From Sulfitobacter noctilucicola (GTDB lineage Bacteria; Pseudomonadota; Alphaproteobacteria; Rhodobacterales; Rhodobacteraceae): a stretch of DNA of 64,000 nt. Within the stretch, counting starts at the first letter, position 1. The number at the start of each line of letters is the position of its first letter. Under the pieces are notes generated by a model, which was given only the letters and a program-made list of their open reading frames with translations, did no database searches and was not told the origin of the DNA. Where the stretch lies: the NCBI RefSeq assembly GCF_000622385.1, contig NZ_JASD01000008.1, forward strand, positions 1,674,001-1,738,000, read 5' to 3'. Positions 1 to 9,342 of this stretch are shown here, one piece after another. The position numbers were made by a program, and so were the translations under genes.

Positions 1-252
1 TCTCGTGCCTGTCTAAAAAATGACTCGAGCATCCAATAATCATTTTGAATAATTGAAATTTCTTAAAATATCGCCAGATATACACGTAATAGTAGATATT
101 TTTCGCAAAAAATTCATAAAGATGACTATTGCCACAGCCATTAAACAGTCTTTTCATACGTTATACATTTTATGAGAGGGCATCGCACACAGCGTTTTGT
201 GCGGGTCGCAGGACCGGACCTTGCCTTTCTTTTACACCAAATCGAGGGCTGA

Positions 253-1335
253 ATGACGCATAGTGAACCCATTTTCCGGCTAGAGGGCGTGACGCGCCGA
301 TACGCCGATTTGACGGCGCTGGATCAAATAGATTTCGTTGCACAAAACAACGGCTACATTTCTCTTTTGGGGCCATCTGGATCGGGCAAGACCTGTCTGC
401 TGCGCATCATTGCTGGCTTTGAAAAACCTGATGCCGGGCGGGTCTGGTTTCAAGGACAGGACATTACCGATTTGCCCGCTCATGAGCGCGGCATCGGATT
501 TGTTTTCCAGAACTTCGCATTGTTTCCGCATCTAACCATCTTCGAAAATGTGGCCTTTGGCCTACGCAATGGCGAGACGACCGTCGCAGAAGAAGAGATC
601 ACCAGCCGCGTCGCAGAGGCGATAACCATGGTCGGGCTGGCTGGCTTGGAGGACCGTTCGCCGGATCAGATTTCCGGTGGACAGAAACAGCGGGTCGCCT
701 TGGCTCGTACCTTGGTTTTGCAGCCGAAACTCGTGCTTCTGGATGAACCTTTGGGCGCTTTGGACGCAAACCTGCGTGACCGGATGCAGACCGAATTGCG
801 CGCCATCCGTGAACGTCTTGATGTAACCTTTCTGCACGTAACAGGCAGCGAAACCGAAGCCTTGGCCATGGGTGACAGTGTCGCTGTGCTAGATGCAGGG
901 AAAATTGTTCAATACGGAACACCTGACGAGATCTATGACACGCCCGACAGCTCGGACGTCGCATTGTTCCTCAACCGCTTCAACCTGTTCGATGGTCGCC
1001 TTGAGAGCGGCACATTCACTGGCCCCTTTGGCAAGGTTCCTGCACCAACCGCGCGCGCAAACCCGAAGGATGTTTATGCCATCCGCTATGACCGCACCCA
1101 GATTTTCGATCAGGGCGCACCATTGCCGGGTCCGGCGCTGCCTGTCCGCTACCTCGCCAACGAATATCTGGGGTCTTCGATCGTGTTTCTGTTCGAAGCT
1201 GCCGACGGCAAGACAATCGAGGTGGACCACCATCTGAGCTTTGGCGAGCCTCGGGAGCTGGAGATCGGCGCGGACTATGTCCTGTCCTGGGATCCCGCAC
1301 ATGCAATCATTTTTGGTCAGGAGGTTGCAGCATGA
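253..1335 (+). CDS. ABC transporter ATPase (PotA-like), degenerate H-loop
   Basis: This is a 360-residue nucleotide-binding subunit of a spermidine/putrescine-type (PotA/CUT1-like) importer and sits on the cytoplasmic face of the membrane. Walker A (GPSGSGKT) is near residues 40-47, the Q-loop Gln near 86, the signature ISGGQ near 140-144 and Walker B (LVLLDEP) near 160-166. A TOBE-like C-terminal region follows. The switch region reads LHVTGSETEAL, so the normally invariant His of VTH is Gly198 (codon at 844-846). The second ATPase at 5880 keeps VTH. The start ATG at 253 follows a GAGGG ribosome site. The stop overlaps the next permease start (ATGA). It probably forms a heterodimer with the 5880 protein, but this is inference. 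The family assignment is secure; the substrate is unknown. Confidence 0.93.
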   Translation: MTHSEPIFRLEGVTRRYADLTALDQIDFVAQNNGYISLLGPSGSGKTCLLRIIAGFEKPDAGRVWFQGQDITDLPAHERGIGFVFQNFALFPHLTIFENVAFGLRNGETTVAEEEITSRVAEAITMVGLAGLEDRSPDQISGGQKQRVALARTLVLQPKLVLLDEPLGALDANLRDRMQTELRAIRERLDVTFLHVTGSETEALAMGDSVAVLDAGKIVQYGTPDEIYDTPDSSDVALFLNRFNLFDGRLESGTFTGPFGKVPAPTARANPKDVYAIRYDRTQIFDQGAPLPGPALPVRYLANEYLGSSIVFLFEAADGKTIEVDHHLSFGEPRELEIGADYVLSWDPAHAIIFGQEVAA

Positions 1336-2198
1336 GCACCGACATTGTGAACAAGCAGAAAACGCCAACTTTCAAACTGCTCGCTCCCGGCGTGGTGTGG
1401 ATGATCCTTTTCCTCGTCGCTCCGATCATGATGATTGTCTACGTGTCCTTCTGGACCCAGACGACGTTTTCGATCAACTCGACCCTTACACTCGAAAGTT
1501 GGCGCAACTTCTTTGCCTCTGACGCATATGTCGGGGCGTTGTGGACCACGGTTCGCCTTTGGTTGATCGTTCTCGGCATGACCTTTCTCATCGGGTATCC
1601 GGCGGCGCTTTATGTCGGGCTTCTGGTCAAAAGCAAAACACTGTCGACCGTCCTGCTGGTCCTCTGCGTGATCCCGTTCTGGACGTCATTCCTGATCCGC
1701 GTTCTGGCGTGGCGCCCGATGTTGGGTAAGGAAGGTGCGGTCAATATCGTGCTGCAAAAGATGGGTCTGATCGACAGCCCTATCGAGGTTCTGCTGTTCT
1801 CCGAACTTTCGGTCATCATCGGTATGACGCAGATTTACGTCGTGTTCATGGTCGGACCGATTGCCTTTATGTTGGGCCGCATTGACCGCAACATCATCGA
1901 AGCCGCCCGCGATCTGGGTGCCGGTTTCGGACGCATTTTCTGGAAGATCATCTTTCCCTTAAGCCTGCCGGGGGTCGTCGTTGGCGCGATCTTTGTCAGC
2001 GTCATGGTGTTGGGCGAGTTTGCAACATCCGGTGCCCTGTCAGGTCGCAAGGTGAACCTGCTCGGCAATATCATCGTGACACAAGTGGGATCACTAAAAT
2101 GGGCCATGGCATCGGTGGTCGGGGTGATCCTGACCGTGCTGCTGGGCATCGTCGTTGCGGGTTTCCTGCGTATCGTTGACCTCAAGCGGGAGCTTTAA
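1332..2198 (+). CDS. ABC transporter permease (PotB-like)
   Basis: This 288-residue inner-membrane permease belongs to the PotB/binding-protein-dependent transport family. It has about six hydrophobic segments and an EAA loop (EAARDLGAGFGRIF) around residue 195, which docks onto the ATPase. The ATG overlaps the preceding ATPase stop by four bases, so the two are translationally coupled. The partner permease follows at 2202. Length and layout are normal for the family. The imported compound cannot be read from the sequence; the amidase and hydantoinase genes downstream suggest an organic nitrogen compound. Confidence 0.92.
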   Translation: MSTDIVNKQKTPTFKLLAPGVVWMILFLVAPIMMIVYVSFWTQTTFSINSTLTLESWRNFFASDAYVGALWTTVRLWLIVLGMTFLIGYPAALYVGLLVKSKTLSTVLLVLCVIPFWTSFLIRVLAWRPMLGKEGAVNIVLQKMGLIDSPIEVLLFSELSVIIGMTQIYVVFMVGPIAFMLGRIDRNIIEAARDLGAGFGRIFWKIIFPLSLPGVVVGAIFVSVMVLGEFATSGALSGRKVNLLGNIIVTQVGSLKWAMASVVGVILTVLLGIVVAGFLRIVDLKREL

Positions 2199-2201
2199 CC
2201 G

Positions 2202-3053
2202 ATGGAATCCAAAATTCTCAAACCGGTCCTCGCGATCTATATCGGCCTGTTCATCCTTTTCCTTTATGGACCGTTCTTTGTGTTGGGCATCCTGTCCTTT
2301 CAACAAGGTCCAGAAGGCGGGCCACAGTTCCCGATCATCGAATGGTCGACTTACTGGTACAAACACCTCTTCGGGATGACACCGCCGTCACGCATCGCGC
2401 CACTTCCAGTGGGCGAAGCACTGGTCCGGTCTTTGATCCTTGCCTTCATGACCATGGTCACGGCCACTGTTCTGGGTGTGATGGCGGCGCAGGCTTTCCG
2501 GCGCAGGTTTACGGGTGCAGGCATCGTGTTCTACCTGATCGTATTGGGCATGATGGTTCCGGGTGTTCTGACCGGTCTGGGCACGTCACTATTGGCCAAC
2601 AACGTGGTCGGCATTGAACGCCACTGGTGGAGCACGGCATTCGTTGCCCACGTGGTCTATACCTTCCCATTCGCGTTCCTCGTCATGCTCGCAATTCTCA
2701 ACCGGTTTGACGGTTCTGTCGAAGAGGCATCGTGGTCGCTGGGTGTCTCACCGATACGGACTTTCCGCAAAGTGACGTTCCCTCTGATTTTCCCGGGTGT
2801 TTTGTCGGCTATGCTGTTTGCTTTCACGCTCAGCTTCGATGAATTCCCCCGCACCTTGTTTGCCTCTGGCCGCGATCAGACTTTGCCGTTGGCGATCTAC
2901 GGGACGTTCTCTGTCGAAATCCATCCGAATATCTTCGCCTTCGGGGTCATGACGACCCTGTTCTCCTTTGCCCTTCTGGCGGTCTACGGCATCCTGATGG
3001 GCCTCAGCGTCCGCCGCGCCAAGAAGATGGCGATGCAGGAGGACATTGCGTGA
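2202..3053 (+). CDS. ABC transporter permease (PotC-like)
   Basis: This 283-residue second permease of the importer is of the PotC type. It has about six membrane segments and an EAA-type loop (EEASWSLGVSPIRTF) near residue 175. It starts four bases after the PotB-like stop, and its own stop overlaps the GTG start of the next dehydrogenase. It should pair with the 1332 permease to form the channel. Nothing looks truncated. Confidence 0.92.
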   Translation: MESKILKPVLAIYIGLFILFLYGPFFVLGILSFQQGPEGGPQFPIIEWSTYWYKHLFGMTPPSRIAPLPVGEALVRSLILAFMTMVTATVLGVMAAQAFRRRFTGAGIVFYLIVLGMMVPGVLTGLGTSLLANNVVGIERHWWSTAFVAHVVYTFPFAFLVMLAILNRFDGSVEEASWSLGVSPIRTFRKVTFPLIFPGVLSAMLFAFTLSFDEFPRTLFASGRDQTLPLAIYGTFSVEIHPNIFAFGVMTTLFSFALLAVYGILMGLSVRRAKKMAMQEDIA

Positions 3054-3766
3054 GAAATGTCATTGTCACAGGAGCGGGATCAGGCATCGGGTTTGCCGTC
3101 GCCGAGAAACTTGCCGGCCTTGGCTACAACGTTGTGCTCAACGATTACGATGCAGATGCGGCGCAGGCCGCAGCGGCGAAAATCGGCGGGCTTGCGGTAC
3201 AAGGCGATGTTTCTGACGAGGCTGATGTCGCCAGAATGGTCGAGGCGTGCACAGCCGAGTTTGGCGCGCCGACCCATCTGGTGAACAACGCAGGACATGT
3301 GCACCAAGCGCGGTTCACTGATCTGTCCGTCGCTGACTTTGACCGCATGATATCGGTGCATCTGCGCGGCACGTTCTTGTGCACTCGGGCGGTTCTTCCC
3401 GCAATGATCGCAAGCGGATCGGGATGCGTCGTCAACATGGCCTCCCAACTGGGCCAGATTGGCGGGATCGAACTGGTACACTACTCAGCCGCCAAGGCGG
3501 GCATCATCGGCATGACCAAAGCGTTGGCGCGCGAGGTTTCAACCCAAGGCGTCAGGGTCAATGCCGTGGCACCCGGCCCAATCAACACGCCCTTGGTGCG
3601 CGCTTTGTCGGATGACTGGCGCGCGGCCAAGGCCGCCGAACTGCCGCTTGGGCATTTTGGTGAACCTGAAGATGTGGCCGAAACGGTCGCCTTTTTATGC
3701 TCAGATGCTGCGCGGATTTACGTCGGCCAAACTCTATCCCCGAACTCAGGAGACGTAATGCTATGA
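3050..3766 (+). CDS. short-chain dehydrogenase/reductase
   Basis: This 238-residue cytoplasmic NAD(P)-dependent oxidoreductase is of the classical SDR family. The cofactor motif GAGSGIG lies near residues 8-14, NNAG near 80 and the catalytic YSAAK near 145. The GTG start at 3050 overlaps the permease stop (GTGA), and its stop overlaps the next SDR start. The C-terminus [10 protein letters not shown] is typical of classical SDRs that finish with SPNxG. It is one of two tandem, clearly different SDRs inside a transport operon, so it may oxidise or reduce the imported compound or a breakdown product. The substrate is unknown. Confidence 0.88.
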   Translation: MRNVIVTGAGSGIGFAVAEKLAGLGYNVVLNDYDADAAQAAAAKIGGLAVQGDVSDEADVARMVEACTAEFGAPTHLVNNAGHVHQARFTDLSVADFDRMISVHLRGTFLCTRAVLPAMIASGSGCVVNMASQLGQIGGIELVHYSAAKAGIIGMTKALAREVSTQGVRVNAVAPGPINTPLVRALSDDWRAAKAAELPLGHFGEPEDVAETVAFLCSDAARIYVGQTLSPNSGDVML

Positions 3767-4518
3767 CCTCAGTTGCATTGATAACAGGTGCGGGTATCGG
3801 CATCGGCAAGGCTGCGGCGCGCGCCTTAGCAGCACGCGGTGATTTCGTCGTCGTCACGGATGTGCTCGAAGATGAAGGGCGCGCAATCGTGCAGGAAATC
3901 CGTAAAGCGGGCGGCGAGGCTGAATTCCAGCATCTGGACGTTCGGGACACGGACCGTGCGAATGCGGTCGTCAAGGATATCGAAACCCGTTTCGGCGGGT
4001 TGGATACCATCGTCGCTAACGCCGGTATTGCGCACCGTGTGCCGCTCGAGCAGCTGACAGATGAAAAGTGGGATCACACATTCGATATCGATCTTAAGGG
4101 GATGTTGCGGGTGATCCGGCCCGCGGCGGCGCGGATGAAGGCACGGGGCACAGGATCCATTGTGTGTCTTTCGTCCATTATGGGTGTCGCCTACGGCTGG
4201 GATGAGCACGTCCATTATTCAGCCGCCAAAGCGGGCGTTGTCGGTTTGGTGCGGGGGCTCGCGGTCGAGCTTGGTCGCAGCGGTGTGCGCGTAAATGGCG
4301 TCGCACCGGGCTACATCCGCACAGCGCAGCTTTTGTCGGAAAAACACTCGTTAGGCCCTGAAGGTGCGAAAACGGTTGGCGATATCGTGCCTCTGGGACG
4401 CATCGGACAACCCGATGACATTGCGGATGTCGTTGCCTTTTTGGCTTCGGATGCCGCGCGATACATCACGGGTCAAGTAATTGCGGTGGATGGTGGGCTT
4501 ATGGTCGGGCGCTACTAA
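3763..4518 (+). CDS. short-chain dehydrogenase/reductase
   Basis: This is a second classical SDR of 251 residues from the ATG at 3763. That ATG overlaps the preceding stop (ATGA) and follows an AGGAGA ribosome site, so a longer reading frame from 3697 is not needed. The motifs are GAGIGIG (cofactor), NAGIAHR, catalytic YSAAK and an end of GQVIAVDGG. It differs enough from the 3050 protein that a recent duplication is unlikely. The two enzymes may act in sequence or on different stereoisomers; this is inference. Confidence 0.88.
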   Translation: MTSVALITGAGIGIGKAAARALAARGDFVVVTDVLEDEGRAIVQEIRKAGGEAEFQHLDVRDTDRANAVVKDIETRFGGLDTIVANAGIAHRVPLEQLTDEKWDHTFDIDLKGMLRVIRPAAARMKARGTGSIVCLSSIMGVAYGWDEHVHYSAAKAGVVGLVRGLAVELGRSGVRVNGVAPGYIRTAQLLSEKHSLGPEGAKTVGDIVPLGRIGQPDDIADVVAFLASDAARYITGQVIAVDGGLMVGRY

Positions 4519-4580
4519 ACACGCAAAGGAGCATGCTCCTGAATAATGAAAGCAAATCGACCTCAACAAGGAGAAGACAG

Positions 4581-5804
4581 ATGTCACGTTCAAATATATC
4601 GAGACGAAGCTTTTTGAAAACCACAGCGGGCGGTGCCGCAATGGCAGCAGGCGGCATGCCGTTCTTGGGAGCCCAGCAAGCCTTTGCGCAAAGCCTTGGC
4701 GATCAAGAGCTGCGCACCGTTGGCCTTTCTGTGACCGTGCAGGAGCGGATTCTGAATGACTTCAAGGAAAAATCCGGCATCGGCGCTGTAAGCGGCAAAG
4801 CTGACATTTTCCCGAACACCCAGACTGAAATCCTGTCAGGCTCAGACGCCTATGACTGCTGGGAAATCATCGGGGAACGTCTCGCTGCGATGGTTGCAAC
4901 AGACAAACTTGCGCCGCTGCCCGCCGAGAACCTCAAGAACTGGGCAGGTATCCGCGACACCTTTACCACGGCATCCGACCGCTGGGATCGCAACCGTCAG
5001 ATCGTCGGCCAGATTTGGGAAGACGAAAGCCAGACACGCCTGAACATGGTGCCGACGGTCTATAACTACGATTCCATCGGGTATCGCCCCGATCTGGTCG
5101 AAGCCGAAGAAGCATCGACATGGGCCGCGCTGTTCGATCCCAAGTTCAAGGGCAAGACCGGTCTTAACGTTGATCCGCTGATTGCCTTTGGTCAGGCCGT
5201 AATGGCGATGAACACTTTGGGCCTTCTTGAAGTATCTAACCCCGGTAACCCGGATGCCGAGGCGATTGAAGAAGCAGCCAAATTCCTGATCTCCAAAAAG
5301 AAAGAAGGGCAGTTCCGCGCTCTTTGGGGTGATTTTGGTGAATTGGTCAACCTGCTTGCCTCGGGCGAAATGGTGATCGCGGATGCATGGCAGCCGGCCG
5401 TGATGGCGGTTAAGGCGCAGGGCGTTGAATGTTCCTATGCGACAATGAAAGAAGGCTATCGTGGTTGGGCCATTGGTCCGGCACCGTTGAAAACTTCGCC
5501 AAATCTTGAAGCTGTTGCCGCATATGCCGACTACTGGCTGTCCGGTCCGCCCGCAATCGCGGTCTCCGAGCAGGGCTACTACTCTCCGACGTCGAACATC
5601 AAAGACGTGATGGACCCGGATAAGTACGCCTTCTGGTACGAAGGCAAACCATGGGTTGGCGAAGGTGAGCGTGGCATCAAAGAAGGTGATCTGCGCGACG
5701 GTGGCTCGCTCGAAGAGCGCGCGTCGAACGTCGCTTACTGGCACCAGTGGCCTGATGAGTATGACTTGCTGATCCGCAAGTGGGACGAATTCCTGTCCGC
5801 CTAA
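4581..5804 (+). CDS. Tat-exported solute-binding protein (PotD-like)
   Basis: This is a 407-residue periplasmic binding protein of the spermidine/putrescine (PotD, bacterial solute-binding family 1) type. The chosen ATG at 4581 follows AAGGAG. It begins a twin-arginine signal with SRRSFLK, an alanine/glycine-rich stretch and a likely cut after QQAFAQ. A frame open from 4533 is longer but has no better ribosome site. Tat export implies folding in the cytoplasm, possibly because of a cofactor or complex fold. It supplies substrate to the two permeases and two ATPases of this locus. A hairpin lies just after the stop. Confidence 0.92.
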   Translation: MSRSNISRRSFLKTTAGGAAMAAGGMPFLGAQQAFAQSLGDQELRTVGLSVTVQERILNDFKEKSGIGAVSGKADIFPNTQTEILSGSDAYDCWEIIGERLAAMVATDKLAPLPAENLKNWAGIRDTFTTASDRWDRNRQIVGQIWEDESQTRLNMVPTVYNYDSIGYRPDLVEAEEASTWAALFDPKFKGKTGLNVDPLIAFGQAVMAMNTLGLLEVSNPGNPDAEAIEEAAKFLISKKKEGQFRALWGDFGELVNLLASGEMVIADAWQPAVMAVKAQGVECSYATMKEGYRGWAIGPAPLKTSPNLEAVAAYADYWLSGPPAIAVSEQGYYSPTSNIKDVMDPDKYAFWYEGKPWVGEGERGIKEGDLRDGGSLEERASNVAYWHQWPDEYDLLIRKWDEFLSA

Positions 5805-5812
5805 GCCAAATC

Positions 5813-5837
5813 GGTTCAGCTGCTTTGCGGCTGAACC
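5813..5837 (+). terminator. hairpin after the binding-protein gene
   Basis: An 8-bp perfect stem (GGTTCAGC / GCTGAACC) with a 9-base loop lies 9 bases after the binding-protein stop. No T-run follows, and the operon continues 43 bases later. It is therefore more likely an mRNA-stabilising or partial-attenuation hairpin that raises the binding-protein message than a full terminator. Confidence 0.6.
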
Positions 5838-5879
5838 ATCCCTCCTGCATCTGCACCTTACAAAAAGGACGTAACCGTC

Positions 5880-6986
5880 TTGGCCTACGATCTTCAGCTC
5901 TCAAATGTCTATAAGACCTATGACAACGGGACACCGGCCGTCATTGATTTCAATATTGATGTCAACAAGGGAGAGTTTATCGCTTTCCTTGGCCCATCAG
6001 GCTGCGGCAAGTCCACAACCCTGCGCATGATTTCCGGCTTTGAAACGGTCACATCAGGCGATCTGATGATCCGTGGCAAACGTGTGAATGACCAGCTGCC
6101 TGAAAAGCGCCCGACGTCGATGATTTTCCAGAACTATGCGCTCTTCCCGCATATGAATGTTCGGCAAAATGTCCGCTTTGGTCTTGAGGTCAAGAACATG
6201 CCCCGTGCCGAGGCCGATGGTAAAGTCGACCAGATCCTCGAAAAACTGGGCCTTTCTGATATTGCTGAGATGCCGACCTCGCGGTTGTCGGGGGGGCAGC
6301 GCCAGCGTATCGCTCTTGCGCGTTCGTTGGTCGTAGAACCAGATATTTTGCTGCTGGATGAGCCGTTGGGCGCGCTTGATGCGAACCTGCGCAAAAGCAT
6401 CCAGAACGAGCTGAAGCTTTTACAGCGTGATCTTGGCATCACTTTCGTCTTTGTGACACATGCCCAATCCGAAGCTTTGGCGCTTTCGGACCGGATTGTA
6501 GTGATGAACGCGGGTAAAGTTGAACAGATCAGCCCGCCTCGCGAGCTATACACCCAGCCGCGCAGCCAGTTTGTCGCGCGCTTCATCGGGTCGAACACGA
6601 TCTTGCCCGGCACCGTAAAAGGCGCGAAAGACGGTATTGTGATCCTCGATACGGCGTTCGGCCCATTGGCCGGTGCGAACCGTGGTCAAAGCGACGCGAA
6701 TGTGGGTCGTGAGATGAGCATCGTTTTGCCCGCCGAAGCTGTCGACCTTGTTCCAGCTGACGTGGATGAAGCCGAAATGCGAGCGAGCTTTGGCTCGAAT
6801 ACCATTCCGTGCACCGTCGAAAGCCTCCAGATTGTCGGCCACATCATGCATATGGTGGTGCGGTTTTCTGACGGCCAGACCATCAACATCGAAGGACACG
6901 TCGATAAATATCGCAACCGGATCAAGGCGGGCGGCAGTGCATTCGTTGCGTGGAGATCCGCCAGCGCTACAGTGATCGACCACTAG
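5880..6986 (+). CDS. ABC transporter ATPase (PotA-like), intact
   Basis: This is the second nucleotide-binding subunit of the same importer, with 368 residues and a TTG start after an AAAAAGGA ribosome site. Walker A is GPSGCGKS, the Q-loop FQNYALFPH, the signature RLSGGQRQR, Walker B ILLLDEPLG and the switch region FVFVTHAQSEAL with its His present. A TOBE domain fills the last 120 residues. All catalytic motifs are canonical, unlike the 253 protein. Family importers normally use two copies of one ATPase, so two divergent subunits in one operon suggest an asymmetric heterodimer. A less likely alternative is that one is a spare from a second transporter. Confidence 0.92.
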   Translation: MAYDLQLSNVYKTYDNGTPAVIDFNIDVNKGEFIAFLGPSGCGKSTTLRMISGFETVTSGDLMIRGKRVNDQLPEKRPTSMIFQNYALFPHMNVRQNVRFGLEVKNMPRAEADGKVDQILEKLGLSDIAEMPTSRLSGGQRQRIALARSLVVEPDILLLDEPLGALDANLRKSIQNELKLLQRDLGITFVFVTHAQSEALALSDRIVVMNAGKVEQISPPRELYTQPRSQFVARFIGSNTILPGTVKGAKDGIVILDTAFGPLAGANRGQSDANVGREMSIVLPAEAVDLVPADVDEAEMRASFGSNTIPCTVESLQIVGHIMHMVVRFSDGQTINIEGHVDKYRNRIKAGGSAFVAWRSASATVIDH

Positions 6987-6990
6987 TTTG

Positions 6991-8343
6991 ATGGGCGCGG
7001 TCACAGCAACAGATATGGCGCGTGATCTGCGCGCGGGAACGTGCGATCCGGTCGAGGTGACGCACGAGGTTTATGACCGTGTCGCGGCGCATGGCGATGA
7101 TGCGATCTACATTGAGCAGACACGCGACCGAGCCTTGATGCTGGCTGAAGCGTCAAGGTTGCGGCTTAGAGCAGGGCACCCAGCCAGCCCGTTGGACGGG
7201 GTGCCAATCGCCTGGAAAGACCTGTTTGATCTGAGGGGCCGGACAACGACTGTCGGCTCAGTGGTTACGAAAAACAACGCGCCGGCAGAGTTGGACGCTG
7301 TGGTTGTATCTGATGCACAACGGGCCGGTCTGATCACGACTGGCACAGTCAATATGACGGAATTTGCCTATTCCGGTATCGGCCTGAACCCACATTACGG
7401 CACACCGCGCAACGTTTATGCACCGAAAGGTCAACGCCGGAGCCCAGGGGGGTCGTCTTCGGGATCGGGAGTGGTTGTTTCAGCCGGAATAGTGCCTCTG
7501 TCGATGGGGTCTGACACGGGGGGATCGGTTCGAATTCCGGCTTCTTTCAACGGTGTTGTCGGGTACAAAACGTCATCGCAGCGCTATTCCATGCAAGGCG
7601 TTTTCCCGCTTTCGCAAACGCTGGATACTTTGGGGCCGCTCGCTCATTCCGCGGCTGATTGCGCGCTTCTTGATGCGGTATTGCGACACCGTGATACGCC
7701 GGAGGCTCAGCCGGCAGCCGCTTCGGACCTTACATTTGTCATACCGGATGAGGTATTGTTCGACACACTGTCTCCGGCCGTTGAAGACAATTTCAATGCG
7801 ACCGTGTCGCGGCTTGAAGCTGCCGGCGCGCGCGTACGCCGTATCGCGCTGCCTGAGTTGCGCGAGATCACCGAGTTGATGGGGGAACACGGGTTCCTCG
7901 CCGGCGCTGAAGCCTTGGCCAACCATGTTGATCGAGTTTATGGACCGGACGCTTCGAAAATGGATGCCCGTGTCCTGCGCCGTTTGTTGGCAGCGAAAGA
8001 TATGACAGCGGTTGATCTTGTCATCCTCCAACACGCGCGCGTGCGTCTCATGCAGACGACTGCAGCCAAGATCGGCAATGCGATCATCCTGTGCCCGACC
8101 ACCGCCACCACCGCGATGGAGATCGAACCGCTCGAAGCAGATCAGAACGAGTTTTTCCGTCACAACGGGCTCACCCTGCGCAACACCTCACTTGGAAACT
8201 TCCTCGATTGGTGTGGCGTATCCATCCCCAATGGAACGGATGCAGACGGGATGCCCACAGGCTTTCTGCTGTCGGCACCCTCGGGTTGCGACACTGCCGT
8301 ACTGGGCGCGGCGATGGGATGTGAAGAGATTATCCGCGGGTAG
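6991..8343 (+). CDS. amidase (amidase-signature family)
   Basis: This 450-residue cytoplasmic amidase hydrolyses a C-N amide bond through the Ser-cisSer-Lys triad of the amidase-signature family. The Lys is in AWKDLFD (about residue 76), the cis-Ser in the Gly/Ser-rich GGSSSGSG (about 155) and the nucleophile in DTGGSVRIPASF (about 180). A TTG at 6988 is possible but ATG 6991 is preferred. It follows the ATPase gene with almost no gap and precedes the CE4-type hydrolase. By context it could be a half-amidase that removes ammonia from the ring-opened product made by that hydrolase. GatA and allophanate hydrolase are relatives with the same fold, but the length and neighbours favour a catabolic amidase. 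Confidence 0.88.
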   Translation: MGAVTATDMARDLRAGTCDPVEVTHEVYDRVAAHGDDAIYIEQTRDRALMLAEASRLRLRAGHPASPLDGVPIAWKDLFDLRGRTTTVGSVVTKNNAPAELDAVVVSDAQRAGLITTGTVNMTEFAYSGIGLNPHYGTPRNVYAPKGQRRSPGGSSSGSGVVVSAGIVPLSMGSDTGGSVRIPASFNGVVGYKTSSQRYSMQGVFPLSQTLDTLGPLAHSAADCALLDAVLRHRDTPEAQPAAASDLTFVIPDEVLFDTLSPAVEDNFNATVSRLEAAGARVRRIALPELREITELMGEHGFLAGAEALANHVDRVYGPDASKMDARVLRRLLAAKDMTAVDLVILQHARVRLMQTTAAKIGNAIILCPTTATTAMEIEPLEADQNEFFRHNGLTLRNTSLGNFLDWCGVSIPNGTDADGMPTGFLLSAPSGCDTAVLGAAMGCEEIIRG

Positions 8344-8387
8344 CGCCGCGTCAGACTTAAGTGAACGTCAAACAAGGAGAACGAGAC

Positions 8388-9290
8388 ATGGCGAAGAAAA
8401 TCTATTGTGCCTTTGGTACTGACATCGATTCCGTCGCGGGCCAGATCGGCTCGTATGGTGGTGGGGATTCCCCAAATGACATCCAGCGCGGCATTTTCGC
8501 GACCGAGGTTGGCGTGCCGCGCCTTTTGCGCCTGTTCAAGAAATACGAGATGCGAACCTCTTTCTTTGTACCGGGCCATTCACTGGAAACCTTTCCAAAG
8601 GAAATGGATATGATCATCGAAGCGGGCCACGAGATCGGCGCGCATGGCTACCTGCATGAAAACCCTGTCGCGATGACGCCATCGCAAGAAGAAGACGTGC
8701 TGGTCAAATCAATTGAGTTGATCAAGGGTCTCACCGGCGAAGCGCCAAAAGGCTACGTTGCGCCGTGGTGGGAAATGTCGAACGTAACAGCGGCGCTGCT
8801 TGGTAAATACGGGTTCTCTTATGACCACAGCCAAAGCTACCGCGATTTCCAGCCGTTCTATGCACGGGTTGGCGATGAGTGGACTGTTATCGATTATACT
8901 AAGACTGCTGGTGAATGGATGAAGCCGCTTAAGCACGGCAAAGAGATCGACCTCGTCGACATCGGCGCGAACTGGTATGTGGACGATCTGCCACCGATGA
9001 TGTTCATCAAGAACGCGCCCAACAGCCACGGTTTCGTCAGCCCGCGTGATATTGAACAGTTGTGGAAAGACCAGTTTGACTGGGTGTACCGCGAAATGGA
9101 ATACGGTGTGTTCCCGATTACGATCCACCCCGATGTTGCGGGGCGTCCGCAGGTGCTGCTGATGCTTGAGCGGTTGATTGACCACATCAACAGCCACTCC
9201 GGCGTTGAGTGGGTCGACTTCAACACCATCGCTGATGACTTCCGCGCACGTTTTCCTTTCGACAGCGACAAGCGCCCCGAAGTTATCTAA
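8388..9290 (+). CDS. CE4-fold metal hydrolase (PgdA / cyclic-imide hydrolase type)
   Basis: This 300-residue enzyme has the polysaccharide-deacetylase (CE4) NodB fold. From memory it resembles Helicobacter pylori PgdA along its whole length. Metal and catalytic candidates are [10 protein letters not shown] (Asp), the SFFVPGHS and [13 protein letters not shown] segments (His) and [11 protein letters not shown] near the end. There is no signal peptide, so it should be cytoplasmic, which argues against a role on peptidoglycan. Cyclic-imide hydrolases of this same fold are known, and an amidase lies directly upstream. I infer ring opening of a cyclic imide or related amide. The ATG at 8388 follows AAGGAG; the GTG at 8361 is not needed. 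Confidence 0.82.
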   Translation: MAKKIYCAFGTDIDSVAGQIGSYGGGDSPNDIQRGIFATEVGVPRLLRLFKKYEMRTSFFVPGHSLETFPKEMDMIIEAGHEIGAHGYLHENPVAMTPSQEEDVLVKSIELIKGLTGEAPKGYVAPWWEMSNVTAALLGKYGFSYDHSQSYRDFQPFYARVGDEWTVIDYTKTAGEWMKPLKHGKEIDLVDIGANWYVDDLPPMMFIKNAPNSHGFVSPRDIEQLWKDQFDWVYREMEYGVFPITIHPDVAGRPQVLLMLERLIDHINSHSGVEWVDFNTIADDFRARFPFDSDKRPEVI

Positions 9291-9296
9291 GAATGT

Positions 9297-9321
9297 TGGG
9301 CAGCAGCTTGTCTGCTGCCCA
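9297..9321 (+). terminator. intercistronic hairpin
   Basis: A perfect 10-bp inverted repeat (TGGGCAGCAG / CTGCTGCCCA) with a 5-base loop begins 6 bases after the CE4 gene stop. No T-run follows and the next gene starts 21 bases later. It may be an attenuator or an RNA-stability element. Confidence 0.6.
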
Positions 9322-9342
9322 TCCACCAGTTGATGAGGTGTT

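Noticed and set aside
141..167. TTAAAC / TATACA as a sigma-70 promoter for the first operon
   Set aside because: The spacing is only 15 bases and the -35 match is weak in a generally AT-rich stretch; it cannot be distinguished from chance.
4842..5744. Antisense open frame of 300 codons opposite the PotD-like gene
   Set aside because: It is a shadow of a clear Tat-exported binding protein, with no start signal or domain.
8388..9290. Annotation of the CE4-fold gene as peptidoglycan deacetylase
   Set aside because: No export signal is present and the neighbours are catabolic; a cyclic-imide-type role is preferred, though the fold is the same.
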